This document shows, one piece after another, positions 8,580 through 17,100 of a stretch of 64,000 nt of DNA. This DNA is from Solirubrobacter ginsenosidimutans (lineage in GTDB: Bacteria; Actinomycetota; Thermoleophilia; Solirubrobacterales; Solirubrobacteraceae): positions 310,001 through 374,000 of the forward strand of contig NZ_JAPDOD010000001.1 of assembly GCF_027587205.1 (NCBI RefSeq), in the 5' to 3' direction. Every line of letters begins with the position of its first letter. The first letter of the stretch is position 1. The position numbers were made by a program, and so were the translations under genes. The notes below the pieces were generated by a model that did no database searches, had not been told where the DNA came from, and saw nothing but the letters and a program-made list of their open reading frames with translations.

Positions 8580-9832
8580 TCTCCACGACCACATCGCGCG
8601 GCGTCGCGCACGCGCTCGCCGAACGGTTCGCGGGAGCCGCGCACGCTACCGCTCGCCCGGTGGTCGCCGACATCGTCCGGCGCCGGGTGTTCGACGCGCT
8701 CGGCGCACTCGCCGCGGGGCGCGGGATCGCCGACCACGCGCTGTTCGCCGCGCTGCCCGAGCGCGGGCTGCTCGCCGACGTGCGGCGGCTGTGCGCGGTC
8801 ATCCGCTCCACCGAGGTCGACGACCTCGACCGCCTGTCCTGCACTTCGCCCGGCTCGGTCGCCGTGCCGGTGTCACTCCTGGTGGCGGCGTGGCGCGGGC
8901 TGGGGGAGGAGGAGCTGCTGGCGGGCGTGGCCGCGGGCTATGAGGCGATGGCGGGCATCGGTCAGGCGCTCGGCGGCCCGCACCGGCTGCCTGACGGCGT
9001 CTGGCCGAGCTACGACGCCGCGCCGCTGGCCGCCGCGGCGGCGTCCGCGGCCGTGCTCGGCCTCGACGGCGACCGTGCCGCGCACGCGCTGGCGATCGCC
9101 GTGGCTCGCACCCCCGGGCGCGCGGGGCGGATCGCGGGCGAGCCGACGTCGCGCTGGCTCGGCTACGGCAGCGCGGCCGCCGACGGGGTCGTCGCGACGC
9201 TCGCCGCCGAGGCGGGTGCGCACGGTGACCTCGCGCTGCTCGACCTTCCCGCGTTGCGCGTCGACCCGCCTCCGCAGGCGCAGTGGCTCGTCGAGCGTGC
9301 GGACGTGAAGCCGTTCTGCACCGCCCGGCAGACGCAGTCGGCCGTCGAGGCCGCCCGGATGACGGCGATGGACCTCCAGGGCGCCACGATCGTGGAGGCC
9401 GAGGTCGCGGTTCCGGCGGCGTACCGCGCGATGATCGACCAGCCGCGGCCACGGACGCGGCTCGCCTCGATCGCGAGCGCGCAGTTCCAGCTGTCCGCCG
9501 CGTTGACCTCCGAGGGGGTGCTGTGGGACGTCGTCCGCGCATCGCCGGCGCCTCCGGCGGTGGCGATGCGGGTGATCGTGGACGGCCGGCTGAGCGCCCT
9601 CTACCCGGAGGCCTGGCCCGCGCGCGTGCGGCTGCGCACCGCCGGGGGAGACGAGGCCACCCGCACCATCCTGGGCGGCGACGAGCCACTGCCCGGGTGG
9701 CACCAGCTCTTCACCAAGCACGCCCGCCTCGGCGCGCTCGCGCCGCCCGAACTGGACGCCCTGCGCGCCGCCTGCCGCTCGATCGCGCCGGGCGAACTGC
9801 TGCACCTCGCCGACCCTGAGAGGACCCGATGA
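8576..9832 (+). CDS. MmgE/PrpD family protein
   Basis: A 418-residue member of the MmgE/PrpD fold, which includes 2-methylcitrate dehydratase, cis-aconitate decarboxylase and iminodisuccinate epimerase. The N-terminal helical domain shows the characteristic VRRRVFDALGALAAGRG opening, then AAGYEAMAGIGQAL and SYDAAPLAAAAASA, and the C-terminal domain has KPFCTARQTQSAVEAA, equivalent to the KPYPCC-type segment. In this operon it probably isomerises, dehydrates or decarboxylates an acid produced after ring opening. The family does not allow the reaction to be named from sequence. Confidence 0.85.
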   Translation: MISTTTSRGVAHALAERFAGAAHATARPVVADIVRRRVFDALGALAAGRGIADHALFAALPERGLLADVRRLCAVIRSTEVDDLDRLSCTSPGSVAVPVSLLVAAWRGLGEEELLAGVAAGYEAMAGIGQALGGPHRLPDGVWPSYDAAPLAAAAASAAVLGLDGDRAAHALAIAVARTPGRAGRIAGEPTSRWLGYGSAAADGVVATLAAEAGAHGDLALLDLPALRVDPPPQAQWLVERADVKPFCTARQTQSAVEAARMTAMDLQGATIVEAEVAVPAAYRAMIDQPRPRTRLASIASAQFQLSAALTSEGVLWDVVRASPAPPAVAMRVIVDGRLSALYPEAWPARVRLRTAGGDEATRTILGGDEPLPGWHQLFTKHARLGALAPPELDALRAACRSIAPGELLHLADPERTR

Positions 9833-10821
9833 ACGCCGTCGACGCCCACATCCACTGGTTCCCGAACGCCTACTACGAGTTCCTCGCCCAGCGCACCAGG
9901 CTGCCGCGCGCCGAGCGCGACGGCGACGACGCCTGGTTCTACATCAACGGCAACCGCAGCGTGCGGATGTGGCCGGAGTGGTTCGACCTCGACATGCAGT
10001 TCGAGACGTTCGCGTCGACCGGCGCCGAGATGACGCTGATCACGTCGATGGGGATCCACTCCGACCTCGACGGCCTGCCCGCGGACGAGGCCCGTGAAGG
10101 TGCCCGCATCGTCAACGAGGCGTGGGCGGACGCCCAGCGCCGCCACCCAGGCCGGTTCTTCGCCGCCGCCGCGATCCCGCTGCAGGACACCGCGCTGGCC
10201 ATCGATGAGCTCGAGCACGCGATCGGGACGCTCGGGCTGCGCGGCGCCAGCCTGCCCGGCAGCATCGCCGGCGAGCCGCTCGACGCGCCGCGCCTCGAAC
10301 CGTTCTACGCCCGCGCCGCCGAGCTCGGCGTGCCGCTGTTCATCCATCCCACGGACGGCGTCTTCGTCGACGTGATGGAGGGCTACGACAACGGGATCTA
10401 CAAGAGCCTCGGCCGCGTCGTGGACTCCAGCGTCGCGGTCCTGCGCCTCGTGCTGAGCGGGCTGTTCGACCGCCACCCGGACCTCAAGGTCCTGCACTTC
10501 CACGCCGGCGGGGTCCTGCCCTACGCCGCGGGGCGGCTGGACAAGAACGCCAAGGTCGCCGCGCTGGAGCAACCGCCGACCGCGTACCTGAAGCGGATGT
10601 GGGTGGACACCGCGATGCCACACCCGCTCACGCTGCGGATGGCGCTCGACTTCTACGGCGCCGACCGCGTCCTCTACGGCAGCGACAACCCGTGCTGGAA
10701 CCCGCTCGCCGCGCTCGAGGCCCTCCGCTCGCTCGAGCTGCCCGAGGCGGAGCTCAGGAACACGCTGTCCGGGAACGCGGGCACGCTGCTGGACCTCCGC
10801 GCGCCCGCCCCGGTTGGCTGA
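9829..10821 (+). CDS. Amidohydrolase family protein (ACMSD-like TIM barrel)
   Basis: A 330-residue amidohydrolase-2 protein. It begins with the metal-binding DAHIHWF, carries GVPLFIHPTDG and LKVLHFHAGG with further His ligands, and ends the barrel with DRVLYGSDNP, whose Asp is the conserved catalytic/metal residue. This subfamily contains decarboxylases such as ACMSD and gamma-resorcylate decarboxylase as well as hydrolases. It is the last gene of the coupled operon (ATGA with the MmgE/PrpD gene) and its stop lies only 2 bp from the stop of the convergent hydrolase gene. Confidence 0.88.
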   Translation: MNAVDAHIHWFPNAYYEFLAQRTRLPRAERDGDDAWFYINGNRSVRMWPEWFDLDMQFETFASTGAEMTLITSMGIHSDLDGLPADEAREGARIVNEAWADAQRRHPGRFFAAAAIPLQDTALAIDELEHAIGTLGLRGASLPGSIAGEPLDAPRLEPFYARAAELGVPLFIHPTDGVFVDVMEGYDNGIYKSLGRVVDSSVAVLRLVLSGLFDRHPDLKVLHFHAGGVLPYAAGRLDKNAKVAALEQPPTAYLKRMWVDTAMPHPLTLRMALDFYGADRVLYGSDNPCWNPLAALEALRSLELPEAELRNTLSGNAGTLLDLRAPAPVG

Positions 10822-10823
10822 CG

Positions 10824-11648
10824 TCAGGCCTGCAGGAAGGCCAGCAGGTCGGCGTTGATGGTGTCGGCCTGGGTGGTCGGCATCCCGTGCGGGAACCCCT
10901 CGTAGGTCTTCAGCGTCCCGTTCTGCACGAGCTTGGCCGACAGCGGCCCGGAGTCGGCGTAGGGCACGATCTGGTCGTCATCGCCGTGCATCACGAGCAC
11001 CGGAACCGAGATCTGCTTGAGATCCTCGGTGAAGTCGGTCTGGGAGAACGCCACGATCCCGTCGTAGTGCGCCTTGGCGCCGCCCATCATCCCCTGGCGC
11101 CACCAGTTCTCGATGATCGCCTCGGACGGCTCCACGCCGGGCCGGTTGAAGCCGTAGAACGGGCCGCTTGGAAGTGCTCGGTAGAACTCGGAACGGTTGG
11201 CCGCCAGTTGGGCCTGGAGGTCGTCGAACACGCTCTTCGGCAGGCCGCCCGGGTTCGCTTCGGTCTGCACCATCAGCGGCGGCACGGCGCTGATCAACAC
11301 CGCCTTGGCGACGCGGCTCTCCCCGTGGCGCGCGATGTAGTGCGCGACCTCGCCGCCGCCGGTCGAGTGGCCGACGTGAACGGCGTCCTGGAGGTCGAGA
11401 TGCGCCGTCACCGCCGCCAGATCGTCCGCGTAGTGGTCCATGTCATGACCGCCGGCCGTCTGCGTCGAGCGCCCGTGGCCACGCCGGTCATGCGCGATGA
11501 CCCGGTAGCCGTGCTGCAGGAAGAACAGCATCTGGGTGTCCCAGTCGTCGGCCGAGAGTGGCCAGCCATGGCTGAAGACGATCGGCTGGCCCGAGCCCCA
11601 GTCCTTGAAGAAGATCTCGGTGCCGTCAGTCGTCGTGATCGTGGGCAT
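10824..11648 (-). CDS. Alpha/beta hydrolase (non-heme chloroperoxidase/arylesterase-like)
   Basis: A 274-residue alpha/beta hydrolase. The oxyanion HGWP, nucleophile elbow GHSTGGGE, acid HGDDDQIVP and catalytic His in GFPHGMPTT form the full triad. The sequence from [25 protein letters not shown] is typical of the cofactor-free haloperoxidase/esterase group. The start ATG 11648 has GGAGGT upstream; the frame continues further upstream but that part is a shadow of the methyltransferase gene. Physiological substrate unknown. Confidence 0.9.
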   Translation of the reverse strand: MPTITTTDGTEIFFKDWGSGQPIVFSHGWPLSADDWDTQMLFFLQHGYRVIAHDRRGHGRSTQTAGGHDMDHYADDLAAVTAHLDLQDAVHVGHSTGGGEVAHYIARHGESRVAKAVLISAVPPLMVQTEANPGGLPKSVFDDLQAQLAANRSEFYRALPSGPFYGFNRPGVEPSEAIIENWWRQGMMGGAKAHYDGIVAFSQTDFTEDLKQISVPVLVMHGDDDQIVPYADSGPLSAKLVQNGTLKTYEGFPHGMPTTQADTINADLLAFLQA

Positions 11649-11652
11649 GCGT

Positions 11653-12396
11653 TTACCTCCGCCGGTTCGGGATATTGCCGCGTTTGCGAAGGACAATGAT
11701 CGTCGATCCGAGGTACCGCTCGCTCTCCGGTACGTGGCGGTGGGGTTCGACGAGGAAGCCGAGCTCGGCCGCATCGGCCTCGACCTCCTCGGCCGACACG
11801 CGGTCGAGATGGACGACGACGTCTTCGGCCTGCGGGGGCCGGTGTGGTCCGGTGATCTCGCGGCGGCGGTGGAGCGCCGCGCGCCCGCCATCCTCGACGA
11901 CCGCCAGGAGCTGGCTCGCGTAGCGCACGTCCGCGATGTCGCGGGCGTCGGGCGGCGGCGGCGCGTCGTGCTCCTCGTCGAAGCAGTCCATGGCGTCCGC
12001 CAGCGCCGCGGCGACGACACCGCCCGGCTGCAGATGCGTGTGCGCGCAGCGCAGGAACGCCGAGCGGCCTCGCCGTCCCCCGAGCAGTTGCAGCGTCTGC
12101 ATCGGCACCACGATGAGGGAGAATCGGTGCTCGGAGTCGAAGCTGCGCGCGTCGGCGACGACGGTCTCCACCGCGAGGCCTCCGGCGCGGTGTGCGAGGG
12201 CTCCGAGCAACGCGGCCTCGGTGTCCAGCGCGACCACCGCCAGACCCTGAGCCGCGAGGTCGAGCGTCACGCGCCCGGTTCCCGCCCCGACGTCGAGCAC
12301 CGGACCGCCGGTCTCAGCCGCCAGCGCCCGCCACGACGGGAGATCCTCCCGATACTCACCGCACTCGAGGTCGTGCCACAGCGCGTCCAGGTTCAT
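11653..12396 (-). CDS. Class I SAM-dependent methyltransferase
   Basis: A 247-residue cytosolic protein with the Rossmann motif [17 protein letters not shown], motif II around [10 protein letters not shown], and a motif III-like [11 protein letters not shown]. The closest general family is Methyltransf_25. ATG 12396 ([15 protein letters not shown]) is preferred; an earlier in-frame start would overlap the upstream reductase gene by about 47 bp. It is followed after 4 bp by the hydrolase gene, so the two are probably cotranscribed. Acceptor unknown. Confidence 0.82.
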   Translation of the reverse strand: MNLDALWHDLECGEYREDLPSWRALAAETGGPVLDVGAGTGRVTLDLAAQGLAVVALDTEAALLGALAHRAGGLAVETVVADARSFDSEHRFSLIVVPMQTLQLLGGRRGRSAFLRCAHTHLQPGGVVAAALADAMDCFDEEHDAPPPPDARDIADVRYASQLLAVVEDGGRAALHRRREITGPHRPPQAEDVVVHLDRVSAEEVEADAAELGFLVEPHRHVPESERYLGSTIIVLRKRGNIPNRRR

Positions 12397-12409
12397 CACC
12401 ACCCATTCT

Positions 12410-12976
12410 TCACGACGGCCGCGCGATCTCGTAGGTGAGGAACGCGATGCCGTCACCGAGCGTCCGCATGTCGAGCAGGCGCAGCGGGTGCTTGGTGTCT
12501 CCGAAGAGGCGCTCGCCGGCGCCGAGCACGACCGGGAAGACCTTCAGCCGCAGCTCGTCGACGAGGTCGTGCGCCAGCAGCGTGTGCACGAGCTGGAAGC
12601 TCGCGAGGACGACGATGTCCCCGTCGAGCTCGTGCTTGAGCTTTGAGACCGCGGCGAGCACGTCGCCCGCCAGCACCGTCGAGTGGTTCCAGCCGGGATC
12701 CTGGAGGGTCGAGGAGACGACGTACTTGGGCATGGTGTTCAAGCGGTCCGCGAGCTCACCGCTCCGGGATGGCCAGCGCCCCGCGAACCACTCGTAGCTG
12801 CGCCGGCCGAGAAGCAGCGCCTCGGCACCGAGCGCCTCGTCGAGCGCGACCTTGGCCACGTCGGGGAGGGCCGCGATCCGGCCGACCCAGCCGCCGTGCG
12901 TGAACCCCTCGTCGCCCGCTGGGTCCTGGACGACCCCGTCGAGCGAGATGTTGTCGCTGATGATGAGCTTTCCCAT
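12410..12976 (-). CDS. Dihydrofolate reductase family protein (RibD C-terminal type)
   Basis: A 188-residue protein of the RibD_C/DHFR-like family. It begins MGKLIISDNISLDGVVQDP, with LLLGRRSYEWFAGRWP and VVSSTLQDPGWNHSTVL, and ends with the ELRLKVFPVVLGAGERLF strand typical of these small NADPH-binding reductases, often found beside sigma factors. ATG 12976 is chosen over an upstream start because the alignment with the family begins there. It heads a likely three-gene unit with the methyltransferase and hydrolase. Confidence 0.88.
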   Translation of the reverse strand: MGKLIISDNISLDGVVQDPAGDEGFTHGGWVGRIAALPDVAKVALDEALGAEALLLGRRSYEWFAGRWPSRSGELADRLNTMPKYVVSSTLQDPGWNHSTVLAGDVLAAVSKLKHELDGDIVVLASFQLVHTLLAHDLVDELRLKVFPVVLGAGERLFGDTKHPLRLLDMRTLGDGIAFLTYEIARPS

Positions 12977-13076
12977 GCACCTCGAGACGTCCGCCGGCAC
13001 GAGAATTGGGCGACGAATCCGCGGCTCGCGAAACGTCGTTACTCAGATGCGCATGCAAAACGACGAGGATGCGAGT

Positions 13077-14081
13077 GTGAGCGACCCGACCCTTGCCCGC
13101 GCTCGCGCCGGCGACGAGGAAGCGTTCCGCAGGTTGACCGACCCCTACCGGCGTGAGCTCCAACTGCACGTCTACCGGATCGTCGGCTCCACGCAGGACG
13201 CCGAGGACCTGCTTCAAGAGACGCTGCTCGCGGCGTGGCGGGGCCTCGACGGCTTCCAGGAGCGCGCGTCGGTCCGCGCCTGGCTGTACCGGATCGCCAC
13301 GAATCGCTCGATGGATGCCCTCCGCGCGAGCCGCCGCCGCCCCGAGGGCACGAGGCGGATGACCGACGCCGACGTGCCGGAGCCGACGCGGCGGGCCGAG
13401 CCGATCTGGCTCGAGCCGTACCCCGACGTCCTGCTCGAGGGCATCCCGGACCGCGCCCCGGGGCCCGAGACGCGCTACGAGACGAAGGAAGCGGTCGCCC
13501 TGGCGTTCATCGTCGGGCTGCAACACCTCCCGCCCCAGCAGCGAGCGGTGCTCGTGCTGCGTGACGTGCTCGGCTTCCGCGCCGAGGAGGTCGGCGACAT
13601 GCTCGACACCACCGCCACCTCGGTCAACAGCCTGCTGCGTCGCGCGCGGGCCTCGTTCGAGTCCCGCCTGCCCGCGACCGGACGGGAGCGCGCGCCGGTT
13701 CCGGACACGAAGCTCGAGCGCGACACGCTCGAACGTTTCGCCGACGCCGTCGAGGCGGGTGACATCGACACCATGGTCGAGCTGCTCACCGACGACGCCT
13801 GGCTGACGATGCCGCCGGAGCCGTGGGAGTACCAGGGCCCGGCCGCGATCGGCGTGTTCCTGCGCGACCGCGAAGTCAGCCGCGGGCGGCTGCGGCTGGT
13901 GGCATCGCGGGCGAACGGCCAGCCGGCCTTCGCGTGCTATCTCCCGCTCCCCGACACCGGCATCGCGCGCCCCTACGCGCTGTTCGTCCTTGCGCTGGAA
14001 GGCGCGCGGATCTCCGCGATCGCCTGGTTCGCCGACAGCGGCGTCTTCCCGCACTTCGGGCTGCCACGGACGCTGCGCTGA
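13077..14081 (+). CDS. ECF-type RNA polymerase sigma factor with C-terminal SnoaL-like domain
   Basis: About 334 residues. Sigma2 is the ARAGDEEAFRRLTDPYRREL to TNRSMDALR part (residues about 10-75) and sigma4 is QHLPPQQRAVLVLRDVLGFRAEEVGDML to RARASFESRL. The remaining roughly 120 residues form an NTF2/SnoaL-like domain (TLERFADAVEAGDIDTMVELLTDDA...). This is the long ECF architecture annotated as sigma-70 family of the TIGR02960 kind. GTG 13077 is preferred because GAGG lies 8 nt upstream; ATGs at 13047 and 13053 lack a ribosome site. No anti-sigma factor is adjacent, as expected when the C-terminal domain controls activity. It is divergent from the DHFR-like gene. Confidence 0.88.
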   Translation: MSDPTLARARAGDEEAFRRLTDPYRRELQLHVYRIVGSTQDAEDLLQETLLAAWRGLDGFQERASVRAWLYRIATNRSMDALRASRRRPEGTRRMTDADVPEPTRRAEPIWLEPYPDVLLEGIPDRAPGPETRYETKEAVALAFIVGLQHLPPQQRAVLVLRDVLGFRAEEVGDMLDTTATSVNSLLRRARASFESRLPATGRERAPVPDTKLERDTLERFADAVEAGDIDTMVELLTDDAWLTMPPEPWEYQGPAAIGVFLRDREVSRGRLRLVASRANGQPAFACYLPLPDTGIARPYALFVLALEGARISAIAWFADSGVFPHFGLPRTLR

Positions 14082-14093
14082 TCGAGGCCAAGC

Positions 14094-14121
14094 GGCCGCG
14101 GCGATCATGATCGCCGCGGCC
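14094..14121. terminator. Perfect 28-bp palindrome between convergent genes, likely bidirectional terminator
   Basis: GGCCGCGGCGATCA is followed directly by its exact reverse complement. It lies between the stop of the sigma factor (14081) and the stop of the ThuA/sugar-dehydrogenase gene (14133). There is no T-tract, as is common in G+C-rich actinobacteria. Confidence 0.65.
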
Positions 14122-14132
14122 CTCAGCTCACG

Positions 14133-17100
14133 TCACGGAGTCGTGGTCGACAGCGTGAAGGTGATCGTCTTGCTGTACGCGCCCGTACGGAGCGCGTCAC
14201 CGGCGCCGATCGCCTGCGAGAAGGCGATCGCCACCGCGTCGTTGGCGACCGGGCCGCTGTAGGCGAGCAGCGCAGTCGGAGCGGCGGTGCCGCCCACGTC
14301 CGCGAGCGCGCCGCCGCTGCCGAGCGGGCTCGTCGCCTTGACCTGGAGGGCCTGTGGCAGCGAGAACGCCCCGTTGACGAGGTGACCCGTCGCGGTGGAG
14401 CCGGGATCGGCGACGCTCAGCGCCGCGTCGCCCGCCGTCGAGATGACGTTGGCCGTCGTCGACGCGGTGTAGGTGCGCCCGACGCCTGGGGTGAAGGCGC
14501 CGAACGTGGCCGGAGTGCCGAGGGTGAGCGCGAGGGTCGCCGGAACGGCCCCTCCCGTGTCACCCGTGGCGCTGGTCGACTGGACGGTCACGCCGTTGCC
14601 GCCGAACTCCGCCCAGTTGAGGTTCAACAGGGTGCCGCCGGTCGCTCCGCCGGTGACGGTGCGGAACGTGAGGAACAGCTCGTGCGCACCGGCGGCGGCG
14701 CCGGTGAGCGGGACCGTGGTGGTCGCCCAGTTGCCCGTGCCGCCGGTCGACGTGAGGTTCGCCGAGGCGATCACCGGGCCGGTGATGGAGTCCTGTCGGA
14801 GGTCGATCCCGGCCAGCGGGGAGCCCGCGGTGCGACCCGCGCCGCCATCGGCGTAGCGGAACGCGATCGTGTCGATCTGGAACAGGTTGATCGGGCCGTT
14901 CAGCTGCAGCCAGTCGGTGTTGGCGATGCTGTTGCGGTGCACGCCGGCGCCGCCGTCGGTGTTGGCCGCGGTGGTCGTGCCTGACTGGTTGATGACGAAC
15001 TCGACCTCGGTGTGCTTCTGACGGATCTGGTTCTGCGAGAAGCCGGTCAGCGGCGGAGCCTGCCCGCCGCTTCCGCCCTTGTCCGTGTAGGACGCGCTGA
15101 TGACGCCGAACACGTTGCCGCCGTGCGAGACGTCGGACGCGATCGTCTGCAGGAACCCGGTGCAGCCCGTGCCCGTCTGCTCGGCGTGGCCGTGCGAGTC
15201 GTGCCCGAGTACGAACGTCACCTGGACGTCGTTGCAGTTGATCGACGAATCCTCCGCGTCCGTGACCGTGACCTTGTACTGGATCGTGTCACCGAACGTG
15301 AACAGGCCACCGTTCAGCGGCGCGGTCACAGTGAGGGTCGGCGTGGTGTTGCCCGCGGTGATGATGGTGCTCGTCGCGGTCTTCTGACCGGAGGAGTCGA
15401 ACACCGTCAGGATCGCGTTGTAGCGCCCGGCCTTCGTGTAGACGTGGGTCGGGTTGGCCTCGGTGGAGATGGCGGAGCCGTCACCGAAGTCCCACTCGTA
15501 GCGGATCGAGTCGCCCGGATCCTGATCGAGCGAGCCCGTGCTCGTGAAGTTGACCGTCAGCGGCAGCGCGCCGTCGGTCTTGTCGGTGTTCAGCACGGCC
15601 TTGGGCGCGCGCTGGCCCTTGACGTAGTCGAAGCGGTAGAGCCCCGCGTCCGGGTTGGCGGCGTAGTAGCTGTCGCCGTAGGTCATCAGGTACAGCGCGC
15701 CGTCGGCGCCGAACTGGATGTCCATCGGGTTGTCGCACTCCATGTCGAACACCGGGTTGGCGATGTTCGCCTGGCCGCAGTCCAAGAGGCTGTTGATCTT
15801 GAAGATGCGGTTCTGGGAGTCCAGCTTGATCTCACGGAGCGTGTCCTGCGTGTACTCGCCCAGGAAGATCGAGTTGTCGTAGTAGGCCGGGAACTTGTGC
15901 GCGCTCGCGTTGGCCGGGTCGAAGTGGTACTTGACCGCGCCGTGCGGACCCACACCGCCGGTGTAGAGCTCGGGGAACAGCCGCGGGCACTCCGTGGTGG
16001 AACCGGGCGCGATCGCGCCCGCGGTCGGCGCGTAGTAGCCGAAGCACGGCGTGCCGAGCGGCGAGCCGGCCGCGTTGTCGCGGTAGGAGTACCAGATGTC
16101 CGGGTTCGTGATCGGCGGCAGATCGCGCAGGCCGGGCTCGAAGCCCGGACCGCCGTCGCGCACCCAGCGCGAGTCATTGACGAACGGGTCCGCGCCGCAG
16201 TCGATCGCCTGCGGCGGGTTGTCCAGCGGGACGCCGAGCGTCGTCGTGCCCGGGGCGAACTCGCGGAAGTTCCACTTGTAGTAGCCGAGGTCCTTGCGGT
16301 AGCAGACCGGGTACCCGTAGTTAGCGGGATGGCGGACGACTTCCATGCGCCCGACGCCTGACGGCCCGCGGCTGCGCTGCGGCGTCTGCGCGTCCGGCGA
16401 GTAGTCGGTGACGTAGGCGACGTCGTTCTCGTCGACCTGCAGGCGGAACGGGTTGCGGAAGCCCATCGCGTAGACCTCCGGACGGGTCCGTGCCTGGGGC
16501 GCGCCGCCCACGAGCGGGAACAGGTTCCCGGACGGGATGGTGTACGCGCCGCCGGCGCCGAGGTCGGCCTTGTTCTGGTCCGCCGCGGTGATCGTGTCCT
16601 TGACGTTGATCCGCAGCAGCTTGCCGCGGAGGTCGTTGGAGTTCAGCGTCGAGCGGCGGTCGTCGCCGGTGGGCCGCTGGTACCAGCCGCCCTCCTGCGC
16701 CGTCGTCGTCGCCACGGTCGGCGACGTGCCGGTCAGGGCCGCGCCGTTGGCGGTGATCTGATCCTGGTTGGACTGCTGCAGCGCGCGGCGGAAGAACACG
16801 TTGACGTTCGAAGTGTTGACCGGGCCGCCGCTGGTCTGGATGTTGTTGACGCCGACGTTCGAGAGCGCCTCGAGCGCCGCATCGATCTGCGCGCCCGTCG
16901 CGTTGTAGGCGATCGGGGCGGTCGTCTGACCCTTCCAGGTCAGCGTGAACGTGCCGCCGGTCGCGTTGGTCGCGCGGACGGTCTGCTGCTCGTCGAGGAG
17001 CTGGTCCTCGAACGGGCCGTAGCCGTTGGCGTCGATGCCCGCCGCCGGGGTGTCATCGCCCGTGGTCATCCACAGGTTGTTGTGCTTGTCGAAGTCGATG

